A stretch of DNA of 64,000 nt from Aphrocallistes beatrix (taxonomy: Eukaryota; Porifera; Hexactinellida; Sceptrulophora; Aphrocallistidae). Where the stretch lies: positions 3,224,001-3,288,000 of the forward strand of contig OY725505.1 in assembly GCA_963281255.1 (NCBI GenBank), written 5' to 3'. Shown piece by piece: positions 9,818 through 23,626 of the stretch (its first letter is position 1; every line of letters begins with the position of its first letter). The translations under genes were made by a program, and so were the position numbers. The notes beneath the pieces were generated by a model, which was given only the letters and a program-made list of their open reading frames with translations, did not search any database and had not been told where the DNA came from.

Positions 9818-12164
9818 ATGGATAGAGGTGTTAAATTTATAACTGACCCCAAATCTGAATTCGGACAAAGTTTCTTACAAGATTTCGAAATCTTGGATGT
9901 CCTTGGGAAAGGGGCTTTTAGTGTGGTCAAGAAGTGTCGAGGGAAACACTCGTATGTGGAAGGCAAAGAATTTGCAGTGAAGATAATCAAATCGAGCCAG
10001 CTGACTTCTAAAAATAGATTGAAATTGGATAAGGAAGAGAGAATTTGTAAAACTCTCAAACACCCCAACATTGTTTCACTACACTTCTCTTACAAGGTCA
10101 AGGTTCATTAGTGTTTGTTTGTTTGTTTGTTTGTTTGTTTGTTTGTTTATTTGTTTGTTTGTTTGTTTATTTGTTTGTTTGTTTGTTTGTTTATTTGTTT
10201 GTTTACTTAGGATGGGAAGAGCTGCTACCTCGTGTTTGATCTAGTGGTAGGAGGAGAGTTATTTGATGATATCATAAAGAGAGAATATTATTCTGAAACA
10301 GATGCTTCCAAATGCTTGAGACAGATTCTACTAGCAATCCAGTTCTGCCATGACAACAACATAATGCATAGGTTAGTACAGTCACACATAAGAACACACT
10401 ATTCGTAGCTAACAACAACAACAACAACAACAACAAATTATCTGTTTGTATTATCTGGAGTAAACTAACTAACTAACTAACAAACAAACAAACAAACAGA
10501 CATACGTATAAACAAACAAATAAACAAACAAACAAACGATGGAACATTTCGCATCAATCCTACACTCTAGTTATCACGTCTACTTACCATTACAGGGATA
10601 TAAAACCAGAAAATCTCCTCCTCAGTTCTAAAACCCCGCCTGTGGACATCAAGCTAGCGGACTTCGGATTGGCTGTGGAGCTAGAGTCCGAGGAGCTGAC
10701 ATGGTACGGGTTCGCTGGGACCCCTGGGTACATCTCCCCGGAGGTGGTGAACAAAACACCATATGGGAAACCCATTGACCTGTGGGCCTGCGGTATCATC
10801 CTATACATCTTATTGGTCAGTTCTCTGCCACTTGTCACTTCCACTACACATATTAAACCTCATTTTCGGACACATTAGGCGACACTGAAAACTTTGAATC
10901 CAGTAAACCTCTTTTGATTCTATTTTTAGGTTGGGTATCCACCTTTTTGGCACGAAAATCAACAGAAGTTGTATGCCCTTATTCGCAGAGGCGAATACGA
11001 GTTTGCTAGTCCGGAATGGGACACAGTGACCAATGAGGCGAAGGAGTTGATCCAACTTTTGCTGCAAGTCGACCAGACGAAACGGCTCACCGCTAAAGAG
11101 GCGTTGAAGCACCCTTGGGTGTTCATGCCTGAAACAGCTTCCAAATTCCATCGACAGAAAACTATCGAAGTTTTGAAATCTTTCAATGCGAAGGGAAAAT
11201 TCAAAGCGGCTGTCTTTTCAACTATTTTGTCTAATCAGCTGATTCGAGGCTTGGCTTCTCAGAAAGAAGTCACCAATAAGAACTCCGAACAGACAGAGTT
11301 AACCCCGGAATTGGTACGCACGAAAAAAATCGGGTCCGAAAATACCCTACACGTCTGGACTTCATTGTCCGCTAGTCGAGTTGTTCTGTATGAACCAATA
11401 GGATGGCATCGGTGCACAGTTCTGAAATGAATGTTGTGTCCATTTCTCTGTGAACGCTGTCCTAATGTAAATTTTACTAATTATTTTAGTGATTTGAAGC
11501 TATACACAGTCGACTCCGCTTAATCGGGCCACTTTTGGCAGGACCGGAATAGCTCTCACACATAGAAGCTAATTCAAAATATTTTCGGTTAATAAGGTTC
11601 TCTGCTTAATCGGGCTAAAATGTCCTCTGACCGATGTGACCCTATTAAGCGGAGTCGACTGTATTACGCGTGCCTATGAATAAGATTATGTTTTAGACAA
11701 ACAAACTTTGGGAAAACCTCTTAAACACGTTGCTTTCAATCAGAAATCTGAAATTAAGAAATAATTTTAATCCGTTTAAGTTGAATATATTTCTTTGATA
11801 GGTTCTAAACTTTACTCAGAGACTGCTTGATGCAGTATCTGGTCGAGACTGGGATGCCTACACAACTCTGTGCGACGAACAACTAACCTGTTTCGAACCT
11901 GAAACTAGATTTCAATTCGTGCAAGGTTTACAATTCCATAAATACTACTTCGATAATCCAACTCTTAAAATTAGTTCTTTCGAAAACACGATAGCGAATC
12001 CGAAAATAAAGATATTCCAGAAAACCAATGGGTCCATCAGTTTTCTCAGAAAAACTGAATTAGTGTTGGATAGTGGGGAGAGAGTGAGTTTAACAGCTGA
12101 CGAGACAAGGGTTTGGTCCAAAATTGGACAGTCCTGGAAATGCATCCATTTTCATCGATCCTAG
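9818..12164 (+). CDS. CaMKII: Calcium/calmodulin-dependent protein kinase II
   Basis: Predicted exons 9818-10096, 10211-10371, 10596-10815, 10930-11313 and 11802-12164 give about 468 residues, near the usual length of CaMKII alpha. The enzyme phosphorylates Ser/Thr in response to Ca2+/calmodulin and forms large rings. Seen here: glycine loop GKGAFSVV (30-37), catalytic Lys55 in EFAVKII, HRDIKPEN, DFG, the activation loop [13 protein letters not shown], the autophosphorylation site HRQKT (Thr286 equivalent), a calmodulin-binding stretch [12 protein letters not shown] and the C-terminal association domain ending CIHFHRS. Exon joins 1-4 are secure. The exon 4 donor is less sure: GTACGC at 11314 keeps frame with exon 5, but another donor in the linker is possible. 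If this intron is retained, the frame stops at 11428-11430 and the association domain is lost. The start ATG gives MDRGVKF. Confidence 0.92.
10097..10210 (+). repeat. CaMKII intron 1, almost all (GTTT)n
   Basis: A 114-base intron in which about 10109-10203 is GTTT with a few ATTT variants, running nearly to the acceptor TTTACTTAG. Confidence 0.9.
10409..10536 (+). repeat. (AAC)n and (CAAA)n tracts in CaMKII intron 2
   Basis: An AAC run (about 10409-10437), then AACT units, then CAAA/TAAA units to about 10536. Confidence 0.85.
11517..11661. mobile_element. CAGTCGACTCCGC-family MITE in CaMKII intron 4
   Basis: Typical ends; TA follows the right end at 11662-11663. It lies inside the intron between the linker exon and the association-domain exon. 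Confidence 0.85.
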
Positions 12165-12484
12165 ACATAAATATACATTTTATATACATATTTTTATTTA
12201 TATATTTTATCACTTATTCATAATTGTTCAATTAGGATTTGTGTTATTACCACATTTTCAATTTACTTTTTATTCTTAGAAGTTACTATTTTATTTGCAT
12301 CATCCTATAATTGATTTACTATCTTCAGTGTTCCAAGTACTAAAAACTAATAAAATATTTAAGTTTATCTTTAATAAAAGCTAAACACAGGTTAAAAGGG
12401 GTATGCACAAAAAAATTAACACTTTTCACACCTTTTTCTCTATCTAACACCTGTAAACTAATGTTACTAAAAATAAAAGTACTT
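12165..12484. other. Convergent 3' UTRs of CaMKII (+) and the TRPM-like gene (-)
   Basis: Candidate poly(A) signals on + are AATAAA at 12349-12354 and 12373-12378. TTTTAT-type elements, the class bound by CPEB, occur at 12191-12197, 12205-12210, 12267-12273 and 12289-12294. On the minus strand an AATAAA is read at 12193-12198. The two stop codons are only about 320 bases apart, so the mature transcripts probably overlap. Confidence 0.5.
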
Positions 12485-15400
12485 TCAAACAGTATACTTT
12501 CTCTGTAGAGATTGCTCCTGAGATTTTTGAGTCAAATATTTCACTTGCTTTTGCCTTTTTTTCAGTTGAAGGTTCCCTTTAATACGAATTTTCTCTCGAT
12601 TTCTCCAATACTCGTCAGCGAATCCGTTCTCATTATGATGCCCGAAGTAAACAGGGTAAACCTTCGCTCGATTGAAGTGTGTGTCTCGCTGGAATTCATC
12701 TTCCATCGTTTCATTGTATTCCCTAAAAAAGTCGAGGCAAACCGTTTTGCAGATCCCAAATGTCCTGAAGAGGTATACGAGTAGATTGAACGGAGGAGGA
12801 AACAGAGATTTCCGTTGGTACTCATCTACAACTTCAAGAAATTGCGTGAGGTAGATACTGTCCGCATTTTCGGAAATTTCATTGAAGATTTTCGTGAAAT
12901 ATGCAATCATTAGGTTGAGAAGTAAAACATTGGCGATTAACTGTAAGATGATGAGGAAAACGTAGGCGATAAAAGTTGTCGACTCCCAAAAATCAGGTTC
13001 CCCTGTTCCATTTCCGTTCCTAAAGGAAATGGAAAAAGTTCGGATGTTAGCTAACCCGAATTCACCGAAAATTTGGTAATAAGGCGAAAATAGTAAAATT
13101 CGAAGCAAGTTCCATCCATTCTGATCCGTAGAAGTCAAAGTTACTTCAACAATTCCGAATCCGAGAGAGACGAGGACAAAGATCACCAGAAACTTCAACA
13201 TTCGTTTAAATGCGATGTAGCAAGTATATATTAACGGCCCTAAACCACGAATGACTAGGACATATTGGAAGAATCTCATGTACAGAAAAACACCGAACAG
13301 TCCAAAGACCAGCCGAGCTATAACATTCAGATTCCTCGCATTCTCTCCGCCGTCTGTTTGGTCATAGATAACGAACACACTAATTCTTAACGAGATTGTA
13401 GCGACGAATCCGATTGCTATTGCGATGTCCAGGATATTCCAACCGGAGCTTAAGTATTCAAAAAGAGCCGAGTTTAATATACGGATGTACTGGTTATGCT
13501 TAATGTGTTTCCCTTTCGTTTTATCTTCAATGAGGAATCTGTACTGGAAAACTTCGTCGAGAATGTAAGCAACCATGTAGAGGAAATATATTACATCGAA
13601 AGTAACGAATCCGTTTTTGTGGCTTGGTTCCCAAGTGAAGAGTATGTGCACAGTATAGAGAACGAGAAAGATGAAGTATACCAAGGAGTGAATGTAGAAT
13701 GTCGTGCTAGGACTGATGTAGTAAGTGTAGAAGAAATTGAGGCTCTTCTTAGTAAAAGGGTGTCTTAAGGAGTTTTTCAACTGAACTCCTATATTAATAT
13801 TCTGGTCACTGTTTGTCTCTTCGTATTGTGCTTGCAATTTAGCGATTCCATTCCATATGTTACGGACGTGTCCTTGGACCCCTTCGTGTGTGAAGAACAG
13901 CTGCTTGCCTGCTGTGCTCGCCAGCTCAATAGCTGTGGAGTGATTCCAGAAAGGTATTTTTGTCTGAAATAGTTCGTTTAGAGTGAATTCATTCTTGCCA
14001 ATAGCGTTGTCAAGCAATCCAACCGCTAATTCCTCGAAATATGCAGCTTTTTGGATCAAAGTTTCACGATCATCCGTACTGACAGCTGTGTCGAATCGCA
14101 GTTCCTTTTCTACGCCGTATAAAAGCCGAGAAATGGCGAGTGCGTTCGCAATCTGGTAGACCCCCTTTTGTGTCCGATAGAATTCACGATCTCTAGTCAA
14201 CAACTCTTGCAAATGCCCGCCTGAATATTCTAAAAATAGCTCTGCCACTTCATACCGCTGGCTTAGCGCCCCCCATACCATGATATATTCCGCGAAATAC
14301 ACCTCGTAGTGTTTGAGGTGCAGCTGCACGTCATGACGTTGTACGTCTGGAATGTTCCATAGAAACCCATCACCCATCAATTTCTCGATTGCTAGCTGCA
14401 GGAATTTCACTACTTCCAATGAAGCAGTGAACTCTGCTTTCACACCTTTTATTTTTTTCTCGACATACTCTTCATCTTTTGTGAGAGCGAACATGAGCCT
14501 TTGGAACAGAATCAATTCTTGCCCAGACTTCTTGAATACGCTCGTGAGGTTAACTTCGCGTTTCAATATTAGACATTCCTGAATGTCCGAATTGTTGAAT
14601 ATTTTTTCAACTATTTCACGGGAGCCGTAGAAAAGCGCGTAACGGATTATTTTCCCGATTTGGCCTTGATCGAATTTCCCCTTTCGTTTCTCAAGTGCCC
14701 GCCTAACTCGATATTGGTCTCGCAGGAAGAGAGCAGTAGTCATTGTGTTCCACCCTAAAAGAGCGTAGTGGGTTGTTAACATTATCAATTGAACAAATTG
14801 GAAAGTGTTAAGAGTGGTCTTTTATTCAAATTGATTTTTTAGCACCACCAGGGGGAAATGAGGAGGAGCATTTGCTCCCCTAACCCAGCGGACCTTTTTG
14901 GCTGTGGCCCCCCCTATAGCAATGTTCCTATATTCTGTGGACCCCTCCTATTAACCGTAACACAAAGTTTCGAATCCTGTGGACCCCTGATATCTTCTGT
15001 GGACCCCAGGTAGGGAACCACTGCCCTAACTCATATGAAATTTTGATCGTCAATGTAAATATTAAAACTTTTGGAGGCTTGGTGGAACTGATAATTAGTT
15101 ACGGTCACTGTCTTGCGACTTTTCAGAATCGGCACAGTTCTGAAATGAACTTCCGCCCGTAACTCTTGGACAGAGCAGAGTTTGCAAAATAATTGTATAA
15201 ATATTTTCGTGAAGGTGTGAACATATATGGAGATACGCACCTAATTCTAATTTTCGATATATGCTAAATCGTCATGGTTACACAGCATTTATTAAAAATG
15301 TACATACCTTTGAAATCAGATTCGTTCCTATAGAAGTACTCATCAGCTTTCTGTAGGATCATCTCGTACAATTCAGGTTCCTTTCTGTAGAAATTATAGA

Positions 15401-16421
15401 CTCTGTCATCAGGTTCTGTGAAGTAGGGGTCTATGAAATCTATTCGTACCTCGTAGCATGTCCTCTTTCCCGGTTCCACAACAAACTCAAGTTTCAAACC
15501 GGGAATTTTGAGCAAGCAAGATGTCTCGTACAATAAATGCTCTTTCACTAACTTCCCATCGTTGTGATCATGTCTCAATACGATGCATCCTTTTAAAACC
15601 TTCGAAATGGAAGAAGACGCCATCGTTTTCAGCTCCCTACACCCATCAACTGAGAGTAGATAGCGCTTATTTCCTAGTGCATTTGGTGCATCGGGGTTCA
15701 CGTCTTGTTTCAACGGTTTATCGTAGAATCCTAAGAAATTCAAACGATTCTGAATGCGATCCGTGATTTGCTTCACCCCATCGTTCTTCGCTCGCTCCAA
15801 CGACTCTAGCACTAGGTTTGTGATTGGTCCCTTTGCCCTGGCATCCAAGATAATTAAAGCCTTATTTTTCGTCAGAAGGTCAGTGATTACTTTACCTAAA
15901 ATGGCAATTGCAGTGTTGGGTACAGCCAAGAGCCCTGCTCCTGTTTTCGTTATCTCCGGGATATATATGATCATGTTAAAAAAGTCTATTTTCGATCTAT
16001 AATTGAACCTGTCATAAGCTAGGTCCTTTCCAAATTCTAAGATTTGTTTTAAAGATTTCGCATATTTTAGGAAATCAATGCTACTAGGGTCGTCGAGTAT
16101 TGGGAGTTCGACAATGTCGTAGAATTTTGTGGAAGGTTTTTTAACCACATCTCCTTCATCCTTTGTCTCCTGGCGTGTCGATTTCTGTGCCACGAATTTA
16201 TAATGGGTTACAAGTCTATCATCTTTCGAATCATCCACCAAACTGTGTCCGAATGCGAAAGGGGTTTTCCAAAAGTTGGGTTGTTGCTCACGGTTGTCAA
16301 GCCTCGATGCTTCGACATATTCCCAGTGCTTCATAGTCAAGTTGTCCGATTGTCGGACCGGTTGAATTTCTTGAATTTCTTCTCGTTCCCGGAGCGGGAT
16401 TAGTTCTTCGTTCCGTGCCAT
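12485..16421 (-). CDS. TRPM-like cation channel
   Basis: Two exons on the minus strand, 15308-16421 and 12485-14754, join in phase (donor GTATGT, acceptor TCTTTTAG) into about 1,127 residues. TRPM channels are tetrameric cation channels. Seen here: a region resembling the TRPM cytoplasmic repeats (about 370-700, with IPFWNHSTAIELASTAGKQL), six hydrophobic helices (roughly 724-745, 756-774, 811-833, 849-873, 891-911, 965-992), a pore loop with SPYYQIFGEFG near 928-938, and a TRP-helix region after NLMIAYFTKIFNEI. The C-terminus is short, with no kinase or Nudix domain. The N-terminal exon does not clearly show the nucleotide-binding SLOG signature of TRPM and may be divergent. The ATG giving MARNEEL was chosen because it precedes a continuous 385-codon frame. 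The subfamily is uncertain. Confidence 0.85.
14886..15023. mobile_element. hAT non-autonomous element in the TRPM-like gene intron
   Basis: Begins CAGCGGACC and ends GGGAACCACTG, an inverted relative of the element at 1954. It is flanked by CCCTAACC (14878-14885) and CCCTAACT (15024-15031), an 8-base duplication with one mismatch. Confidence 0.75.
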
Positions 16422-16646
16422 TACGGTGTGGAGAAGTCCTAAAGGAGAAATTTGATAAATTCAGTGATTAATATCGTCCTGTTTTTTTAATCATAAGACC
16501 GACAGGATTTTATGACACACACGTGTCGCATGCCATTTGAACGGTGGTTCGTTGGAAAATATGTCTCGAAATGTACGGTGGTTTACTCATGAATCGATGC
16601 ACCCATAAGCCCCCCTCCCTCCCCCCTTAGACTAGAAGAGGGTCAA

Positions 16647-16740
16647 GCTAATACAAAATATTTTCGGTTAATAGAGTTCTCCGCTTAATCGGGGCAAAAT
16701 GTATTCTAACCGATGTGACCCTATTAAGCGGAGTCGACTG
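16647..16740. mobile_element. Truncated CAGTCGACTCCGC-family MITE
   Basis: Only the right-hand part is present, ending GGAGTCGACTG followed by TA; the left end is missing. Confidence 0.8.
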
Positions 16741-16759
16741 TATTTGCATTAGTTCTATA

Positions 16760-16842
16760 CACTGAAAAGCGGGACAATTCCACTTTTTGGAAAGTTTTCG
16801 CGCATTACTTTCAAAGTCCCAAAAAGCGGGAGAGTTGGCAAG
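16760..16842. repeat. Small inverted repeat related to the TCCCGC family
   Basis: GAAAAGCGGGACAATTCCAC at the left and AAAAAGCGGGAGAGTTGGCA at the right share end sequences with the TCCCGC-rich elements. The exact structure is unclear. Confidence 0.45.
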
Positions 16843-17673
16843 TATGATTATAGATCTCTTCAATGCCCTTGCGCTAACATTGATGAGTATAATGTAAAGA
16901 TTGCAAACACTTTTATCTATAAAAACTAATTATATAACTCACCTTTTTTACCAAAATATCTCAAAAGTAAAACTGAAGGATTTTGTTCCTTACTAAATAG
17001 GTTCTGGTTTGAATGCCACTAAATGCCTACTCCACCATTTCGTGTCGAGTTACCACCAAGAAATTGCCAAATGGATTAGAGTTACAAGTGTGTATAGAGT
17101 TACACTGAGACATTCTTACAGAAGGGTGATACTTGCAATTAGACGCTACTTGTGACTGTTCACACTGAACTACCAATTGATGCTATTTATATATTTCGTC
17201 TATTTGTTATTTTATCTTCTCACATATCTTATATCATCACTATGGTTTCATCAAGTTGTCTAAGGAATTCATGAGTATTTTGGATGGCAATATTTTTGAT
17301 CAAAATGCATATTCATATTAGAGCTTTTTATGTGCATAAATTGAACTTAAAATACCTCCCGAGTCGTTGAGAATTTTGCCAAAAGGTGTGAAAATATGAT
17401 TAATTGCATATGTATTTTTACTTTTAATATTTGTTATATAGAATCATTCGTAATCAAAACCAATCAAATTTCACCTCATCTGCATTGATAAAACCCTGCA
17501 ATTCCATTGGTCAGAAATTCAGAAATATTTCTGAGGGAACGTGTGTTTATCCAGGGGGGTAGACACGATTTTTAAAGTGTGGGGGGGGGGTGAAATAAAG
17601 GGTAGCTAACAGGCTAGAGAAATCCTGTCAGTGAACCGACTATTTGTTCCCCTTAGCCAGTCGAGTAGAGAGG

Positions 17674-20495
<2,822 letters not shown>

Positions 20496-21461
20496 GAGAG
20501 ATTTTGACAATTGAAAGTATTATTATTAGTTTTGAAATCATACTTATAGCAATCTCATCAAGATGAATTATTTGAATACGCTATGATTTCACACTTATGA
20601 TACATTTATCGTTTTATGCCCAAATAAGGAATCTTATTTTCCTAAAGAGAACATATTTATTTCAACGACAAATTCACTATTTTATTCTTAATGGCCTTTT
20701 ATTGCCTTAGGACCGTTTAACTCCAAAATTTATCCAATTTATCGTGAGTGGCATAAGCTTTATAATCCGACACTTTTATTATTATAAAACTAATCCTATC
20801 TAATTCCATTGAAGATGTGAAGTATTTTGTAAACCCATATAAACACGAATATTGACGAAGCGTTTAACCATATTTATCCATCTTTTGTTGTAAGAAGCTA
20901 TGGAAAGTTTGGAAATAAAATGTTAGAATCTTAAACAGTATGCGCTTGTCGATGTATCTTCTCATGAAATGTGAGGTTTATTAATTAATTAATAAGATAA
21001 TGTACAGTAGAACTCGGATAAGACGTACCCCTCTGGGAAGCGGAAAATGGTACCCGTAGTATCCGTAAGTACGGCTAACCGAGTTGATATTACACAGGAA
21101 TATATATATTAAATGAATTTTGGTTCAGAGAAATGAGTATGTACAGTAGAACTCGGTTAGTACTTGGATAAACGTACTTCGGTTTAGTACGTACTCATTT
21201 CTCTGAACCAAAATCCATCTATACTATAGATTTCTATGTAGTACAAACTCGGTTAGTGCGTACTTACGGATAGTACGTACTAATAATTCCATTCAAGTTA
21301 CACTCACAATTTAAGTGAGACGGTGAATTTATAAAATTTGTTTTTCATAAAAAAATATAAAAAGAGCACTCCTTTACCGCTCTAACTTCCTTCTGCTATC
21401 CTGGAGGCTTTTAGTGTTTGTTTACTATCTAGCTTTATATACATAAAACAAACAAAGCGAA
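20496..21461. other. MetAP2 3' UTR and MetAP2-TRAM spacer
   Basis: Contains the MetAP2 poly(A) signal (20914-20919) and a cluster of CAGTAGAACTCGG repeats (21005-21285). The TRAM promoter should be at 21290-21461; the ATG is preceded by AAAGCGAA. Confidence 0.5.
21005..21285. mobile_element. Rearranged CAGTAGAACTCGG MITE cluster
   Basis: CAGTAGAACTCGG begins at 21005 and again at about 21145, with inverted partners such as GGCTAACCGAGTT. A segment TTTTGGTTCAGAGAAATGAG at about 21119 recurs inverted at about 21190-21212. At least two copies or a nested insertion are involved. Right-hand ends are degraded. Confidence 0.6.
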
Positions 21462-22478
21462 ATGCCAAAACATCGCCGTCCTAGCCATTCCAAGCCATCT
21501 CCTCCTTTCTTCAGCAAGGAATTCTTACTACAGAACCACGCAGACATTATTAGTGTCGTTTGTATCATCGTGTTGCTTGGGTTGATGTTCCAACCAACCA
21601 ATGCCTATGCAAATATCTTCGTCTCTCCACACTACAGAGAAAATGCAACCAACATTACCGTTAACCCTGAGTTACTAAAAATAAACCCAGAATTGGATAA
21701 ACAAACTTTTGTTTACGGAAAGGGGTGGAAAGATGTTTACACAATTATGTTTTACACCTGTGTTTGTGTTGTCTTGCATGCTGTGGTTCAAGAGTATGTT
21801 TGGGAGAGGATTTCACGTAAGTACCATCTCTCAAATACTTGCTCCGCTAAGTTCTACGAAACAGGGATTCTAACCGTGTTTTACATACTCTCAGCTATGT
21901 GGGGGGTCCTAACCATCATGGAGGAGAACATTACGTCATCACCTAGTCTGTTATGGACGGGATATTATGAGGAACATTTCAGAATGCCTTTTATAACCAA
22001 GTTCTATTTCCTTATCCAGATTGCATACTGGGTACATTGCTACCCAGAACTTTACTTCCTGCGGGTGCCTTCCACTTTCATTCCGCCGAGATTGAAACTG
22101 TACACAATCACCCTTGTCTTTATTTGTATTAGTTATTATCTGTCGCTACAACGCTTCGCTATTTGCCTTCTAACGCTGGAAGCAACTTCTGAAGTCTTCG
22201 CCTGTCTAGGAAAGCTAGCTCATTATCTGAATCACGATGAGAAAGCTTTGTTTATTTTCAGCCGCATTTGGACACCGATTTTCTGTGTTGTGCGGATAGT
22301 TTCCGTTCTGTTATCTGTTATCGTTTTGTACCATGGATTTGGATCACAAGGCATAGACTTGACGATTCGACTCGCGACTTTGCTTCCAACAGTTCTGCTG
22401 CAATTCGCGATGTCTTATACGGCATTCCGTGCTTGGAGGAATGCGACCGGAGAGGTTAAGAAAGTCAAATCTCATTAA
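21462..22478 (+). CDS. TRAM1: TRAM-family (translocating chain-associating) membrane protein
   Basis: A single uninterrupted frame of 338 codons. TRAM proteins sit in the ER membrane by the Sec61 channel and help signal sequences and membrane segments insert. Seen here: a basic, proline-rich cytosolic N-terminus, a first helix near 30-47, then a series of hydrophobic helices across a TRAM/LAG1/CLN8-type core. The family landmark is at about 165-200 (GYYEEHFRMPFITKFYFLIQ, then AYWVHCYPELYF). The C-terminal tail is short and basic. It has no introns, unlike every other gene here. AATAAA at 22608-22613 is a likely poly(A) signal. The choice between TRAM1 and TRAM2-type paralogues cannot be settled. 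Confidence 0.9.
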   Translation: MPKHRRPSHSKPSPPFFSKEFLLQNHADIISVVCIIVLLGLMFQPTNAYANIFVSPHYRENATNITVNPELLKINPELDKQTFVYGKGWKDVYTIMFYTCVCVVLHAVVQEYVWERISRKYHLSNTCSAKFYETGILTVFYILSAMWGVLTIMEENITSSPSLLWTGYYEEHFRMPFITKFYFLIQIAYWVHCYPELYFLRVPSTFIPPRLKLYTITLVFICISYYLSLQRFAICLLTLEATSEVFACLGKLAHYLNHDEKALFIFSRIWTPIFCVVRIVSVLLSVIVLYHGFGSQGIDLTIRLATLLPTVLLQFAMSYTAFRAWRNATGEVKKVKSH

Positions 22479-22944
22479 TTGGGTCTATTAGAATTGCTCT
22501 CTGCTATTACTGCTGTTTGTTTCCCTGTATGCTTATAAATCCTATTTCATTAGTAATCTATTTATAGTTGTTTGGAAGTATTTGGGGAAACCGGGCGTTT
22601 AGTTGGTAATAAATTATTTTTCAGAATATGTGGGCTGCTTTTGGGATTTTTCATTGGAGAATGTTACCCATTTCAGACATATTTAGCAGCATTTTGTGGA
22701 GATATGGCTCTCAGGTTGTCGGACGGGGTATTTATTAAGGTGGATGTCGCGGTTTTTAGGTGAGGAAATAGAGCCTAAAACTACGGATCTCAGGAATTTT
22801 AAGTTAGCTCATTGTTGCTAGAGTCAACGACATTGTCGCTCAACGCCATCTAAGTATTCTGTTTTTGCCAAGGGCCCGTTTTAGAGGAATACCTAATTAG
22901 TGAAATTATTATAACAGGTCCAAGTATTATTTAAGAAAATGGAC

Positions 22945-23030
22945 TATGGATTTTGCTAACTCATTTCTAGCTTCATTTGGGTAGGGAAGACATGACATGG
23001 GGGCATCACTATAAATAGAATTGACCCCAG
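22945..23030. repeat. TATAAATAG-hairpin repeat
   Basis: TTTGCTAACTCATT, then a GTAGGGAAG block, then CTATAAATAGAATTGACCCCAG. It belongs to a family of about ten copies in the window. Confidence 0.7.
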
Positions 23031-23127
23031 AGCAGAGCAAACTCAGGTTAACCCATTCATATTTACATCGGGATGGCTTTTGGTTCCATATCGTGTCGCC
23101 TTTTGATGGACCTCAGCTAGGAATGGC

Positions 23128-23426
23128 GAAGTTTCGTCGCTGATATTTCTTTGAATGAAATTATTAAATCCTCATTTCATTCTCCCATTCATTCTAACAA
23201 ATAATAAATGACAATAACCCACCCCTTCAGGAAATAAAAATACCACTCTCGCGTGCCATTTTATATTATTTCAAACTCAAAATACCCACTTTCTCTTTGC
23301 TCTTATACAAAATTCTCTCCAAAATGACCACTCTCTCTCTCTCCTATCAATTCTATTCAGCTTTAGAACAAATAAATGTTTCCCAACAGTTTGTAATTCC
23401 ATTCTAAATATCAGCGACGAAACTTC
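23128..23426. mobile_element. MITE with 21-base perfect inverted ends
   Basis: GAAGTTTCGTCGCTGATATT at the left end is matched exactly inverted at 23406-23426. The target duplication is not clear, and this is the only copy in the window. Confidence 0.65.
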
Positions 23427-23626
23427 CGTTTACCCTCAACTAGTAACCCCATTTTTTGATTGGCCAGTTAACCGAATACAAATTTAATTGAAATACTTCA
23501 TAAAATACTAAGCACATTAAAAAGTCAAATTTACGTGAGTATATAAATAGTGGTGTGCAAAATACGCTATTATTACAAAAGTGGTAAATAAAGGTAAGAA
23601 AAAATAATGTTTTCATAAACTAAAGA

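Larger units (their letters stand above)
16422..17673. other. Spacer between the TRPM-like gene and MetAP2 (divergent promoters)
   Basis: Both genes point away from this spacer, so both promoters should lie here. It contains a truncated CAGTCGACTCCGC MITE (16647-16740), a small TCCCGC-type inverted repeat (about 16760-16842), an AGGTGTGAAAATATGATTA motif at 17391, and a run of ten Gs near 17580. No gene was seen. Confidence 0.55.
22479..23626. other. Convergent spacer between TRAM (+) and the giant cadherin (-)
   Basis: Holds the TRAM poly(A) signal, a TATAAATAG-type repeat (22945-23030) and an inverted-end element (23128-23426). On the minus strand an ATTAAA read at 23483-23488 lies about 140 bases after the cadherin stop and could end that transcript. 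No gene was seen. Confidence 0.5.

Noticed and set aside
11802..12164. CaMKII association domain as a broken leftover after the stop at 11430
   Set aside because: It starts at a good acceptor in the right frame and ends with the conserved HFHRS, so it is an ordinary last exon.
12485..16421. Two separate genes for the N-terminal and channel parts
   Set aside because: The donor GTATGT at 15307 and acceptor TCTTTTAG at 14755 join in phase and give the normal TRP order. The channel part alone would start inside intron sequence.
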